Shown here in pieces: positions 1 through 10,354 of a stretch of DNA of 64,000 nucleotides. The notes beneath the pieces were generated by a model. That model searched no databases, had not been told where the DNA came from, and saw only the letters and a list, made by a program, of their open reading frames with translations. The translations under genes were made by a program, and so were the position numbers. Position 1 is the stretch's first letter, and every line of letters begins with the position of its first letter. This stretch comes from Halioglobus sp. (GTDB taxonomy: Bacteria; Pseudomonadota; Gammaproteobacteria; Pseudomonadales; Halieaceae), in NCBI GenBank assembly GCA_029246385.1, contig JAQWNG010000008.1:156610-220609 (forward strand), written 5' to 3'.

Positions 1-605
1 ACGGTGACGGTGTAGCAAGGAATGATGCTCTTGCTGTTAAGTGGTACACCAAAGCTGCAGAGCAAGGGGTTGCTTTTGCCCAACATAATCTGGGCTATAT
101 GTATCGCAAGGGTAAAGGTGTGCCAGTGGACTATGTAGCTGCGGTTAAGTGGTATACGGAGGCTGCAGAGCAAGGAAATGCCAAAGCGCAAACCAATCTG
201 GGCTTGATGTATGACAAGGGTAAAGGCACATTAGAGGATGATTCGACAGCTTTAAAATGGTACGCCAAGGCTGCAGAGCAAGGGCATGTCAAGGCTCAAG
301 TCCGTCTGGGTACAATTTACTACAGCGGTGAAGGCGTAGCACAGGACTATGCTACTGCGGTTAAGTGGTACACTAAAGCTGCGGCGCAAGGAAATGCCAA
401 GGGGCAATTCAATCTGGGCTTGATGTACCTTTACTGCCATGACGTCAAACAAGACTACGCCCAAACACACTTATGTTGGGACCGCGCGCCTGCTGACAGT
501 CATGAAAAGACTGCTAGCAATAGAGACGTCGGCATGATGACCCCGTCTCAGATCGAACAAGCACAAAAGCTCGCTCGAGAATGGGCACCCACCAAAGCCA
601 ACTAA
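1..605 (+). CDS. Sel1-repeat (TPR-like) protein, 5' truncated by window edge
   Basis: Open frame continues upstream of M at 99 to the window start; repeated A-V-K-W-Y-x-K-A-A-E-Q-G-x-A-x-A-Q-x-x-L-G-x-M-Y units; C-term MTPSQIEQAQKLAREW typical of Sel1 proteins. Confidence 0.9.
   Translation, partial: GDGVARNDALAVKWYTKAAEQGVAFAQHNLGYMYRKGKGVPVDYVAAVKWYTEAAEQGNAKAQTNLGLMYDKGKGTLEDDSTALKWYAKAAEQGHVKAQVRLGTIYYSGEGVAQDYATAVKWYTKAAAQGNAKGQFNLGLMYLYCHDVKQDYAQTHLCWDRAPADSHEKTASNRDVGMMTPSQIEQAQKLAREWAPTKAN
36..430 (+). repeat. 108-nt tandem coding repeat (36-aa Sel1 units)
   Basis: (G/T)TTAA(A/G)(A/T)TGGTA..GCTGC. units begin at 36, 144, 252 and 360, exactly 108 nt apart. Confidence 0.9.
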
Positions 606-1142
606 GCCAGCATAGCGCGGGCTTTCTATTGGGTTAAAGGCATTTTTTGTCGGCCGATCAGTCTACGTTTGGGTCGACGCACTTTGCGCAGATCACTATT
701 AAGCACACTGATAGATAAACGCGAACAGGCCAATGAAAACCCTCTCCATATTTCAGAACCCACACTACTCCATTCTGCAAACGCACTAAGCCTTAAATCC
801 CACTTCAGCAGAAGCCTCAGTGGAATCTTCGTGGAGAGCCGGTAAGTTTTGGTGGAACTTTCTGGGCTAACTGATGGTCGAGGGTACATAATAAAGTATA
901 AAGTGTTAACCTGTTTCACATAGCGCAGCTGCATCTATAACGCAGGCGTGCCTGGCTCAAATCGGGTCATAGCCGCTGCGCTTTTCGTTAATTGTGATGT
1001 TTACAGCCTCTATACTGCAATCGACTATGAGATGCTCCGCGTCACCGCAAAACCTCGCCCTCTGCAAATTTTTTATGAGCGTGAGATGGTATTGAGTAGT
1101 TAACCACCGGATCGACGTACTCTACGCGAGAGTACTGAGACT

Positions 1143-3089
1143 ATGACAGGATGCTCCAAACCAATGCAAGAACCAGCGTCTGATATTGAAGGCCACCTTC
1201 CCAGACCGCCATCGCTAATGCAGAGGTGCAGGAGGCTTTTTTTCGCGCTACTGCAAGTAAAGGCAAGCGGACACAGTTACAGAGTTATACTTGCCTCGTT
1301 CTTTAAAACTTTAAGGACCGATGGGCTTGTTGGTGTCTTTTCTCGACTGTCTACGGTCGCAGGATATCAGCCAAACACGGAGTATCAAAATTGGATTCAG
1401 CTTTATGATGCTCCGAATGCTGCGCGCACAGCTGCGTTGCATAAAGAAATAGACTCTTTCGATCGCCAGCCACTGATCTCTATTATTCTGCCAAGCTACA
1501 AACCACAGATGACATGGTTTAAACAGGCAATAGAAAGTGTCTACGAGCAGACGTATCAAAACTGGGAGCTCTGTATCGCCGATGATGCCTCCAATCTACC
1601 CGAACTCAACCAGTATCTAAAAGTACTGCAATCTGAGGACACTAGAGTAAAAGTCGTGTTTCGCAAGGATAATGGCCACATATCGGCTGCGTCAAATAGT
1701 GCGTTAGCCCTCGCGACTGGGGAATGGGTTGCGCTTCTGGATCACGATGATCTTTTGCATGAATATGCACTGTTCTATCTTGCTAAGGAAATTTTGACTC
1801 ATTCTGATGCAGTGCTTATCTATTCCGATGAAGACAAAGTAGATGAGCATTCCGTTCGTCACGATCCGTACTTCAAGCCGGACTGGAATCTTGAACTTTT
1901 TTACTCTCAGAACATGTTTAGCCATTTGGGCGCATACAAAAAGCAGCTTCTCGATGACATTGGCGGTTTTCGAGTAGGCCTAGAGGGTGCTCAAGATTAT
2001 GATCTCGCACTTCGCTGCATTGAGCGCGTTAACGCCGATAAGATCCGACACATACCGAGAGTCCTCTATCACTGGCGAGTTCACGATAAAAGCACATCTA
2101 AAGATCCAGATGCAAAGCCCTATGCGATGCTTGCAGGGGAACGAGCGCTTAATGAGCACTTCAGGCGCACCGGGCAAGCTGCCTCAGCGGAGCTTATTGG
2201 CTTTGGATATCGGGTACGATACGACTTACCTGTCGAATTACCCATGGTAACGGTGATCATACCCACCAAAAACAATCATGAGCTACTGCAATGCTGCTTA
2301 AATAGCATTTTCAGTCTCACGACTTACTCAAACTATGAAATTATTATTATTGATAACGGTTCCGATAGCTTAGGCAGTTTGAACTATTTTGATGAAATCA
2401 TGTCGATGGACCGCGTTCGCATTTTAACTGATTCTCAGCCGTTCAACTACTCTGCCTTAAACAACGGCGCAGTGGAGGTCGCTAGGGGAACGGTAATATG
2501 CTTGCTCAACAACGACACTGAAATTATAACTGCTGGCTGGCTTAGCGAGATGGTGGGCATTGCGATTAGACCGGACGTAGGCGCCGTAGGCGCCAAGCTT
2601 CTTTACTCGGACGGCAGTATTCAGCACGCAGGAATTATCTGCGGGATGGGGATTGATAAAGTTGCAGGACATGCGCACTACCGCACGCATAGCACGCATA
2701 ACGGCTATTTCGGCAGGTCAAACCTGACTTCTTCGTTTTCGGCCGTCACCGGTGCGTGCATGGTACTAAGAAAGTCTCTATACAAAAAAGTACTCGGCAT
2801 GAATGAAGTCAATCTCAGCGTGGCTTATAATGATGTTGATCTGTGTTTGAAAATAGCATCACTCGGTTATCGGAATATCTACACCCCGTACGCCAAATTA
2901 TATCATCATGAATCTGCGTCACGTGGTCGCGATTCGGTCACATCTGATCAACAGCGATTTTCTTCTGAGGTTGAGTATATGAGAGCTCAATGGTCAGAAA
3001 TCTTGCAGGAGGATGCAATGTATAGCCCAAATTTGTCACTAGATCACTCTGACTTTAGGTATGCGTATCCTCCAAGAGTCGCCCTATGA
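1143..3089 (+). CDS. Glycosyltransferase with two GT2 (GT-A) domains, O-antigen type
   Basis: PLISIILPSYKPQ...LLDHDDLLHEYA and PMVTVIIPTKNNHELL...LLNNDTEI motifs. Confidence 0.9.
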   Translation: MTGCSKPMQEPASDIEGHLPRPPSLMQRCRRLFFALLQVKASGHSYRVILASFFKTLRTDGLVGVFSRLSTVAGYQPNTEYQNWIQLYDAPNAARTAALHKEIDSFDRQPLISIILPSYKPQMTWFKQAIESVYEQTYQNWELCIADDASNLPELNQYLKVLQSEDTRVKVVFRKDNGHISAASNSALALATGEWVALLDHDDLLHEYALFYLAKEILTHSDAVLIYSDEDKVDEHSVRHDPYFKPDWNLELFYSQNMFSHLGAYKKQLLDDIGGFRVGLEGAQDYDLALRCIERVNADKIRHIPRVLYHWRVHDKSTSKDPDAKPYAMLAGERALNEHFRRTGQAASAELIGFGYRVRYDLPVELPMVTVIIPTKNNHELLQCCLNSIFSLTTYSNYEIIIIDNGSDSLGSLNYFDEIMSMDRVRILTDSQPFNYSALNNGAVEVARGTVICLLNNDTEIITAGWLSEMVGIAIRPDVGAVGAKLLYSDGSIQHAGIICGMGIDKVAGHAHYRTHSTHNGYFGRSNLTSSFSAVTGACMVLRKSLYKKVLGMNEVNLSVAYNDVDLCLKIASLGYRNIYTPYAKLYHHESASRGRDSVTSDQQRFSSEVEYMRAQWSEILQEDAMYSPNLSLDHSDFRYAYPPRVAL

Positions 3090-3144
3090 CATTATTCCTT
3101 GTCGAAGCAACACATTACTGGTTGACTGCAAAGGTTTAGGCTTT

Positions 3145-3861
3145 ATGGCAGGAATGAACACGAATAACGAGCTACTGTTTTTTGTGCATATCCCAAAAAC
3201 GGGGGGCTCAAGCATCAACGCTCACTTGAAAGCTCATTCTTCAAATGGGGTAGAGCATGCAGAATCTGTTATCTCTAATCCTGAAAAATTTATTCAAATT
3301 TGTGCTCGCGCTAATTGGATTTCCGGACATGTCCATTACCCAATAGCAAAAGAAAGACTATTGGCATCGACCAACCGCCCAGTCCGTTTTTTTTCATGTT
3401 TACGTGACCCTAAGCATCAGGTAATGTCTCATCTAAATTGGCTAATCGAGATTCAGAACCGAACCAAAACTTTTTTTTATAACCATCCACTTAGCATACA
3501 AGAAATATCACATGAAGTTTGCTCATTAGGCGTAAAAGATGAGCATCAGATAATGTATTTACTACTTAAGTACCGCGGTCTGCTGCTGAATACGCAGTGC
3601 AGCTTAATGTTGGGGGGTGAGCAGGACATCAATAAAGATTCAATCGCCCACACTATTGAACAGTTTGATTATATTGGTACAGATCACAGTTATGGCCCAT
3701 TGCTACACCGAATGACAGGTCAGAGAACAAAACGGATTTACCATAAAAATTCTGCCAAATATCACTTTGATACTAAATTATTCGACAGTGAAGAGGTGCG
3801 ATCTTTCCTAAAGGTGCACAATGCATTTGATGATATCCTTTATCACCTCGTTCATCAGTAA
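3145..3861 (+). CDS. Sulfotransferase family protein
   Basis: N-terminal FFVHIPKTGGSSINAHL 5'-phosphosulfate-binding-like loop and FFSCLRDPKHQVMSHLNWL; start at 3145 preferred over 3061, which overlaps the upstream gene. Confidence 0.75.
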   Translation: MAGMNTNNELLFFVHIPKTGGSSINAHLKAHSSNGVEHAESVISNPEKFIQICARANWISGHVHYPIAKERLLASTNRPVRFFSCLRDPKHQVMSHLNWLIEIQNRTKTFFYNHPLSIQEISHEVCSLGVKDEHQIMYLLLKYRGLLLNTQCSLMLGGEQDINKDSIAHTIEQFDYIGTDHSYGPLLHRMTGQRTKRIYHKNSAKYHFDTKLFDSEEVRSFLKVHNAFDDILYHLVHQ

Positions 3862-3976
3862 CTTCTTTAGGCTGCAGGTGAGAGAAATTTCGCTAAGTGC
3901 GAGACGCGCCGCTTTACGTTGAACAGCGCCGATGAAAATATTGACGCGACTTATATCTTAGGAGGCACTAGTTAGG

Positions 3977-5659
3977 ATGACCAATAGAGTTGCTGTGCGA
4001 TCGTCTCTTTTTTCTTCAAAATTAAGTGCCCTAGTTTTTTTACTGGGTCGTAAATATCGAGCAAAATTTCTTCCCGAAGATTTTGATCCTGAAATTTACC
4101 TCGCGCTTCATCCGGATGTGGATGCAGCGAATGCAGATGCTGCCGAACACTATATCTCGCAGGGAGTCAAAGAAGGGCGGGCATACAAGTTGGAAGGCTT
4201 GCCGGATGACTTTGACACCACGACTTATTTAGAGCTCCACTCTGACGTGCGCATGGCGAAACTTGGCGCCGCCGAACACTATCTCTCGCACGGGATCAAA
4301 GAAGGGCGCTTGTATAAGCGCGGCCAGTTTCCTGAAGAACTTAGAGTCCAAAACTATCTAACCCCTAATTCCACCGAAATTGCAGAACAAGTTGATGCAA
4401 CGGGCGATGGCCTGAACCCGAAGCGTATTGGAGAACAGACAAGAACGAGCGTTTCAGCGCACAAAACTAGAAAAATATCACGCGCTGAAAAAAAGACGAA
4501 AATCACAGCCCTCTTAAACTCTAGATTTGCACTAGCAACTCCTCTGTGTACGTTTGCTATGAGAAATTCGGAAGGAGCTGCACGTATAACAATGGTAACA
4601 GACAGTATTGCTCGTTCATCTCTTTTAGGAGGCGTCGGGACTGCCCTCATTTTTTGTGCAATGTTGGCAAATCGTATGGGGGCTTCTTTGCGCATAGCAA
4701 CTCGGACAGAACCTCCAAAAAGCAGCGACATTGAGCCATTCTTGACACTGTGTAAAATGCACGTTGATCACGGTGTGCAATTCGCTTTTGCACCTTTAAG
4801 CGGCGAATCCTACGAGCTAGATATATTCGAAAACGACCTGTTTGTTACAACATCATGGTGGAGTACTGCCGCAACTTTGAACGCCGTAGATCCCTCCTCT
4901 ATTTTATATCTTTTGCAAGAAGATGAACGCATGTTCTATCCGTTTGGGGATGACAGGCACCGCTGTGACACCATTATGAGCAACAGAGAAATTCATTTTA
5001 TCGTTAATACAGAATTACTCTTCAACCACCTTGTATCTACTGGGCTGGATAATATTACGGCGCGTGGAGCGTGGTTTGAACCTGCATTTCCAAATTGGAT
5101 TTATAAGAAAAAAACTGGAAGAAACGGCAGTAAACGAAAATTATTTTTTTATGCAAGGCCAGACAATCCAAGAAATATGTTTTATCTAGGCATCGAAGTG
5201 ATCGATAGAGCTATACAGTCTGGCCTACTAGACTTATCCGTTTGGGATGTCTACCTTGTTGGAAAGAATATTCCTGCCCTAGAATTTACAAATGGATATC
5301 AACCGAGACACTCTGAGGGGCTTACTTGGAAAGACTACGCCGCCCTGATAGGGACAGTCGACCTAGGCCTTTCGCTTATGTCTACGCCGCATCCAAGTTA
5401 TCCACCTCTCGATTTAGTTGCGAGCGGGGCATTCGTGGTAACTAACCGGTTCCTAAACAAACAGGATTTAACTAAATACTCTCCTAACGTGATCTGCGCT
5501 GACCTTGATTTACAATCGCTGATTGATGCCCTATCTCAAGCTATAGCCCTAACCGAGAGTCGAACAGAGGATAGTCCAGCTGAAATTGAAAATCTTCTAA
5601 ATACTGATTGGCATAAATCGTTCGACAACATTATCACCAATCTTTTGGCAAGTGACTAA
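3977..5659 (+). CDS. WsaF-like (rhamnosyltransferase-type) glycosyltransferase with two N-terminal 'FD..YL..H.DV...A..HY...G.KEGR' modules
   Basis: ITMVTDSIARSSLLGGVGTAL ... SILYLLQEDERMFYPFGDDR ... PLDLVASGAFVVTN resembles WsaF; N-term tandem module. Confidence 0.75.
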   Translation: MTNRVAVRSSLFSSKLSALVFLLGRKYRAKFLPEDFDPEIYLALHPDVDAANADAAEHYISQGVKEGRAYKLEGLPDDFDTTTYLELHSDVRMAKLGAAEHYLSHGIKEGRLYKRGQFPEELRVQNYLTPNSTEIAEQVDATGDGLNPKRIGEQTRTSVSAHKTRKISRAEKKTKITALLNSRFALATPLCTFAMRNSEGAARITMVTDSIARSSLLGGVGTALIFCAMLANRMGASLRIATRTEPPKSSDIEPFLTLCKMHVDHGVQFAFAPLSGESYELDIFENDLFVTTSWWSTAATLNAVDPSSILYLLQEDERMFYPFGDDRHRCDTIMSNREIHFIVNTELLFNHLVSTGLDNITARGAWFEPAFPNWIYKKKTGRNGSKRKLFFYARPDNPRNMFYLGIEVIDRAIQSGLLDLSVWDVYLVGKNIPALEFTNGYQPRHSEGLTWKDYAALIGTVDLGLSLMSTPHPSYPPLDLVASGAFVVTNRFLNKQDLTKYSPNVICADLDLQSLIDALSQAIALTESRTEDSPAEIENLLNTDWHKSFDNIITNLLASD

Positions 5660-6819
5660 TGGGCACAGGCAAATTGCCCAGTAAGGTGTATCAGGATCCT
5701 TGGAGCACCTCGCTTGAATCACGGCTCAGTACATTAGCTACAGGAAGAGTGCGTATTGCGTACTTTTATGAGCAACCCAACAATAGCACTTTTCGTTATC
5801 GTGCCTATAACATGGCACAGGTCTTGAATGAAGATATTGACGAAACGTCTGCAAGTTATTTTTTTCTTGATGACCTGCATGAATTAGAAAATTTAGTGGA
5901 CATAGCCGATATTATCATCATTTGCCGCTCGCGATACTGCCATCGAATCGCCAATCTAATTCAGCGATTCAAAGCGAGAGGCAAGCCTGTTCTTTTTGAC
6001 ATCGACGACCTTGTCTTCAACTCCAGATATTGCCACCTTATCATACAAACACTTAGCCAAACCAAGGATGACGTTGTCTGGGATTACTGGTTTTCTTACA
6101 CATCACGAATCGCAGAGACGATGCGCTTATGTGATAAGGTGATTACCACAAACGAATTCTTAGCCAAAAAGGTAGCAGAAGAATTTTCTATCCCCACAGC
6201 AGTTGTCCAGAATTTCATTAATAAGGAACAATTAGAGATTTCCAACACCACATTTTTCGAGAAGAAAAGTTTTTCTTTCAAGAAGAACGAAAAAATACGG
6301 TTCGGATATTTCAGTGGCTCTCCATCGCATAAAAACGACTTCTCTATCACCTTAAGCGCTCTCGAAAGCGTGTTAGAGAGCGATCCCGCCATTGAATTGA
6401 CACTTGCTGGCTATGTTGATGTAGAAAAACCATTAAAGAAATTTGGCAGTCAGGTAAAGTATGAGAGCTTTCGCGACTATGTTAGTTTGCAGCGTCTCAT
6501 TGGCTCGGTCGACTTCAACCTAATGCCTCTCCAATATAACGCCTTCACAAACTGTAAGTCTCCTCTAAAATTTTTTGAAGCAGCTGCTGTCGGAACACTA
6601 AGCATCGCGTCTCCTGCAATAAACTATGCAGATGTTATCGAACATGGCGTAAGCGGATATTTAGCGCGAGACTATGAGTGGGAAACGGTCATACAGCAGG
6701 CACTAGACGATGATGAATCTTACAGCGGACGTGTAATCACCGCGCGAAACATCGCTCTCGCCAGATTTACGTATAGGAATCAAAGAGAAGCCATTCTCAA
6801 TGCGTTGGATCTTACCTAA
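5659..6819 (+). CDS. Glycosyltransferase family 4-like protein
   Basis: IRFGYFSGSPSHKNDF ... SPLKFFEAAAVGTLSIASPAINYADVIEHGVSGYLA; TAATG overlap with upstream gene. Confidence 0.8.
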   Translation: MGTGKLPSKVYQDPWSTSLESRLSTLATGRVRIAYFYEQPNNSTFRYRAYNMAQVLNEDIDETSASYFFLDDLHELENLVDIADIIIICRSRYCHRIANLIQRFKARGKPVLFDIDDLVFNSRYCHLIIQTLSQTKDDVVWDYWFSYTSRIAETMRLCDKVITTNEFLAKKVAEEFSIPTAVVQNFINKEQLEISNTTFFEKKSFSFKKNEKIRFGYFSGSPSHKNDFSITLSALESVLESDPAIELTLAGYVDVEKPLKKFGSQVKYESFRDYVSLQRLIGSVDFNLMPLQYNAFTNCKSPLKFFEAAAVGTLSIASPAINYADVIEHGVSGYLARDYEWETVIQQALDDDESYSGRVITARNIALARFTYRNQREAILNALDLT

Positions 6820-6900
6820 GACATGTAATCCGATGCATTGAACTTCCGCTACCATTTCCTGTTTCGTTAATCTGCAATTTTTTCAAACTTGTTGACACAA

Positions 6901-7827
6901 CTAGTTTTTTGGATAGCTGGTACCAGCATACACTCCATCTAAAGCGCCTCTCCAGTTAAAACCTCTACCGGCATTTAGATCGACGGCATTATGAGTCTTC
7001 TTGCACATACTGTGTGTTGAACAATACAGATGCCCGACAGTCTTACCTCTTAGAGATGTGTCACACCCCTCTGCAAAGCGTCCGACCATGGGCAGGTAGT
7101 GCTCACACTGTATTTCCTCAAAACCGAGATCCGAGCAAAATAGCGAACGCAATCCACCCTTGTTGAACTGGAAGAAATGCCACGGTAGTTCGTGCTCCGA
7201 AAACGCAAAATGCGTTGCAGTGATTATCGTACCGCCAACTTTCAAAATTTTAGAAATTTCCTCCGCCAATACCCAGGGCATTGCTATATGCTCTAGAACA
7301 GCCGCAGAGTAGACCACATCAAAGTACTCGGCCTCGAAAAATTCAGAGAGTCTGTGAGCATCTCCCACAACATCAACATTTTCGCCAGGCTCAACATCAA
7401 AGCCAGTGTAGTTTTCGGCGGAACAAATTCCCTCAAATTGACGTCCACTCTGTGTCACGTCCCTCGCACCGATTTCAAGCACCTTCAGTGTGTCGGTATT
7501 GTATTGGTCTCTTATATATCTCTGCCAATTAAACTCTTTTGCATAGTCGGGGGAAACATTATCGTCTCGAGAACTTGGGATCCCGCAAACTAGAATTCTT
7601 TCTACCTCATTAATATGAGCTTGGGATTGGTCCTCTAGATGACTTGTAGACTTCTTAGCCGCGTCAATGAGGGGAGCGTAAAGGGAGAACTCACTCTCTA
7701 GTTCTTCAATCCTGCGTTTTAATATAGCCTTTTGAAAGACTGCATCATGAATAAATCTAAGTAGGGAGCGAGCCAGCGCACATATACGTGGCAATAGCTT
7801 TCCGTTGACCACCAGTGGCTTTGACAT
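6901..7827 (-). CDS. SAM-dependent methyltransferase (class I)
   Basis: VLEIGARDVTQSG ... YTGFDVEPGENVDVVGDAHRL ... FDVVYSAAVLEHIAMPW. Confidence 0.85.
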   Translation of the reverse strand: MSKPLVVNGKLLPRICALARSLLRFIHDAVFQKAILKRRIEELESEFSLYAPLIDAAKKSTSHLEDQSQAHINEVERILVCGIPSSRDDNVSPDYAKEFNWQRYIRDQYNTDTLKVLEIGARDVTQSGRQFEGICSAENYTGFDVEPGENVDVVGDAHRLSEFFEAEYFDVVYSAAVLEHIAMPWVLAEEISKILKVGGTIITATHFAFSEHELPWHFFQFNKGGLRSLFCSDLGFEEIQCEHYLPMVGRFAEGCDTSLRGKTVGHLYCSTHSMCKKTHNAVDLNAGRGFNWRGALDGVYAGTSYPKN

Positions 7828-7908
7828 AATTTTTCCTTCAAGCGAAAAACACTAATAACTGCAATCTAGTTAGACCTGACCCATAAGTCCCGACCCGAAA
7901 ATCATCTG

Positions 7909-8778
7909 CTACTTATATAATTCAACGGTGAATTCAAAGGTTCCGTAAACTGGGCCTCGACAACTCACGGCTCTAAATTCTATACAGCCCAAACGTATCA
8001 AAACATCTAATATGTCTGAAAGTGAATATGGCTCAAATTGCCAAGCGTGAACATCAATATAGCTGCCTTCAGCGCTGTTAAACGCTTTTATCGCGTTTGA
8101 GATTCTTTCTGGATCAAGGCATTTGTACCGGCCTCTTTCTTGGTTCGACCAGTGAACCGAGCTGTCATTATGGGTCGTCAGTGCCGAGCCCTCTATGACA
8201 CTCCCAAGCGTGTGTAAGGTGCGCCGATCGCGGTGCGCGTTAAAAATTTCTGAAATTTTTGACTTCGGAAGATCTGCGTCGAAACAGTACGTGGAATTTG
8301 GCACTATCATTACATACTTTCCATCATCTTCGAGCAAAGAAGACACCTCATTTAGGTGCGAAATAAGATCTGGTTGATGTTCTAGGTTGTGCGAGGATGT
8401 AACGATTTGGAACTTTTCTTCGATCATATCTAAGCCGCCGTTATTGGAAACGAAGTCAATATCGATGGCCTGATCTATGCAGAGACCTATTTTTTCTGCT
8501 CTTTCAACTAATCCCTTTTTCGGCATAATGTCTACGTACTTCATTTTTTCATGCCTTAATAACGGCGTTACAAAAGGGCCGATCTCCAGAGTATTGACAT
8601 TTCCGAGACTCAAAACAAGGGGCTCTCTTTCCGCGAGAGGATGAGATACTCTACCCTCCTCATAGCCAAATTCAAAATAGTGATCACTGAGTGCAAGATC
8701 ACTTTTGCCGTGCAAGTCATCATATTTTTCACGATAAAAAGCTAAATCGATGTCTATTAAATTCTGTAATTTATTCAT
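7909..8778 (-). CDS. SAM-dependent methyltransferase-like protein with one N-terminal 'ID..FY...Y.DL...A..HY...G.EEGR' module
   Basis: FQIVTSSHNLEHQPDLISHLNEVSSLLEDDGKYVMIVPN; N-term LIDIDLAFYREKYDDLHGKSDLALSDHYFEFGYEEGRVSHP. Confidence 0.8.
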   Translation of the reverse strand: MNKLQNLIDIDLAFYREKYDDLHGKSDLALSDHYFEFGYEEGRVSHPLAEREPLVLSLGNVNTLEIGPFVTPLLRHEKMKYVDIMPKKGLVERAEKIGLCIDQAIDIDFVSNNGGLDMIEEKFQIVTSSHNLEHQPDLISHLNEVSSLLEDDGKYVMIVPNSTYCFDADLPKSKISEIFNAHRDRRTLHTLGSVIEGSALTTHNDSSVHWSNQERGRYKCLDPERISNAIKAFNSAEGSYIDVHAWQFEPYSLSDILDVLIRLGCIEFRAVSCRGPVYGTFEFTVELYK

Positions 8779-8925
8779 CTATATCGCCTAAAAAATTTCC
8801 TTAATGGCTTACATACCAAGTAGCGCTTTCGTATTCGATTTTGCACTTTTGGGCTCAACAATGAAACTCAATTTTCGCAGCGAAGTGTCAGAGATATTTT
8901 TTTAGTTTGCGCGCGTGCGGCGGTC

Positions 8926-9561
8926 TCACCCAAACGTCCCGGCCTTATCGTAAGAGAATGCGGACAAATCCTCTCGGTATATTTTTTCAACAATTTCAGC
9001 GGTATTCTCATCGTAATAATCACGGAAATCTTCGAGTAGCATTTGTGATTTTGTCGTCGACGCTGGAGGGAGGACTGCCACTATATCTTGCGCCAAAAGA
9101 AAATCAGTAAACTCTTCTTCTAGGTTCTCAAATTTGATAATTTTGTCCATCATGAGTTGTTTATGCTCATCTAGTAGAAACGAATTTTGTGGCATATTAT
9201 GTCCAATTTCAGCTATGTTGATATTCCGGTTGATAGCTATTCGATTTTCCAGTGATATAACCCAGTCTTCAAACGAACAATGCGGTCCGTATCGCAGATA
9301 CCAGTGATATTCGGAGACAGTTTTGGAGAAGGGATTTCTGACGACAGAAAACTTAGTATATTCATCCCACAATGCATCGTTATGGATTTTTAGCTTCAGC
9401 TCTCTCGCGGTGTTGTGCTGAAGGACATCGAAATTATCGACTGCCCCCCAAAAAAATTGGATAGGATCTCCACCATACATGCCTAGGCAATTCTCGATAG
9501 ATTCACCAGCAGTTCTTGGTATGTGGACGAAGATGATTTTGTGCTCATGAGAAACTGGCAT
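8926..9561 (-). CDS. Sulfotransferase family 2-like protein
   Basis: IIFVHIPRTAGESIENCLGMYGGDP ... FSVVRNPFSKTVSEYHWYLRYG. Confidence 0.85.
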   Translation of the reverse strand: MPVSHEHKIIFVHIPRTAGESIENCLGMYGGDPIQFFWGAVDNFDVLQHNTARELKLKIHNDALWDEYTKFSVVRNPFSKTVSEYHWYLRYGPHCSFEDWVISLENRIAINRNINIAEIGHNMPQNSFLLDEHKQLMMDKIIKFENLEEEFTDFLLAQDIVAVLPPASTTKSQMLLEDFRDYYDENTAEIVEKIYREDLSAFSYDKAGTFG

Positions 9562-10354
9562 AAGATACCCGCCATGCAGACGTTTTAAGTGTAAATTGGT
9601 GTGACATTAAATACCACTCCGTATCCGATTTTTTTGAGGAATACTGGGAAGATTGGATACGCTGTTAAAGGATAGGCCTTCTTAATAAAGGGCGTCTGCA
9701 ATACGCAAGCGGCGTCAGTGAAGCTCTATGGCAACTTATGAAAAACTCTACACCGTCTCTTTCAACATCGTGTTTGCCTGGCTTACGATAAGCAGGTATT
9801 GCGGCAGCTCGTTTGAGGCCAAGAGGAAAATCGACATCAAGTTGATACTAGAGGCGCCGACGGGTAAGTTAGTTTGATGGAGGTGAGGGATTAATATGGC
9901 CTTGATTTCAGATACGGCCTCAGATGTCTATGAGACTAAAGGATTAAAACTTCATTTCTTCCTGTCGACCCGCACAACGCACTTTCTCTGACCAATTGAC
10001 AACGGTACCGCTGACCGTGTTGGGCTAGTATTATGTTTCACTTAGTTATCAAAGGACGGGGTTGCCCGGTATATGTCAGAGTTCCGTCGCGCCCTGTTGC
10101 CTCGATCATTTCTGCACCAATCCTTCTGTCTCCGCTCTTGGGCAGCGCGGGACTGCTCACACCGCGACCACGTCACAGGCAACTGTGCGGGGCAGAGGAG
10201 TGATCGAGCGGAAGATAGCGAAGACTGGGGAACTCTAGACTTAGCTCCGGTCAGATCAGAATGAAGCTCCAACCATGAAAGACGGTTTGCTGACGCAAAA
10301 ACAGTTGCATCAATTAAGGTGCCAAGAAAAGTTTCAATGGTATTCCTGTAGCAG

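Noticed and set aside
36-430. Regular direct repeats near the window start, considered as CRISPR or minisatellite
   Set aside because: 108-nt period keeps frame and encodes Sel1 units; no short repeat/spacer architecture.
626-934. 102-aa minus ORF after the Sel1 gene
   Set aside because: No recognisable motif or neighbours; composition looks random; probably spurious.
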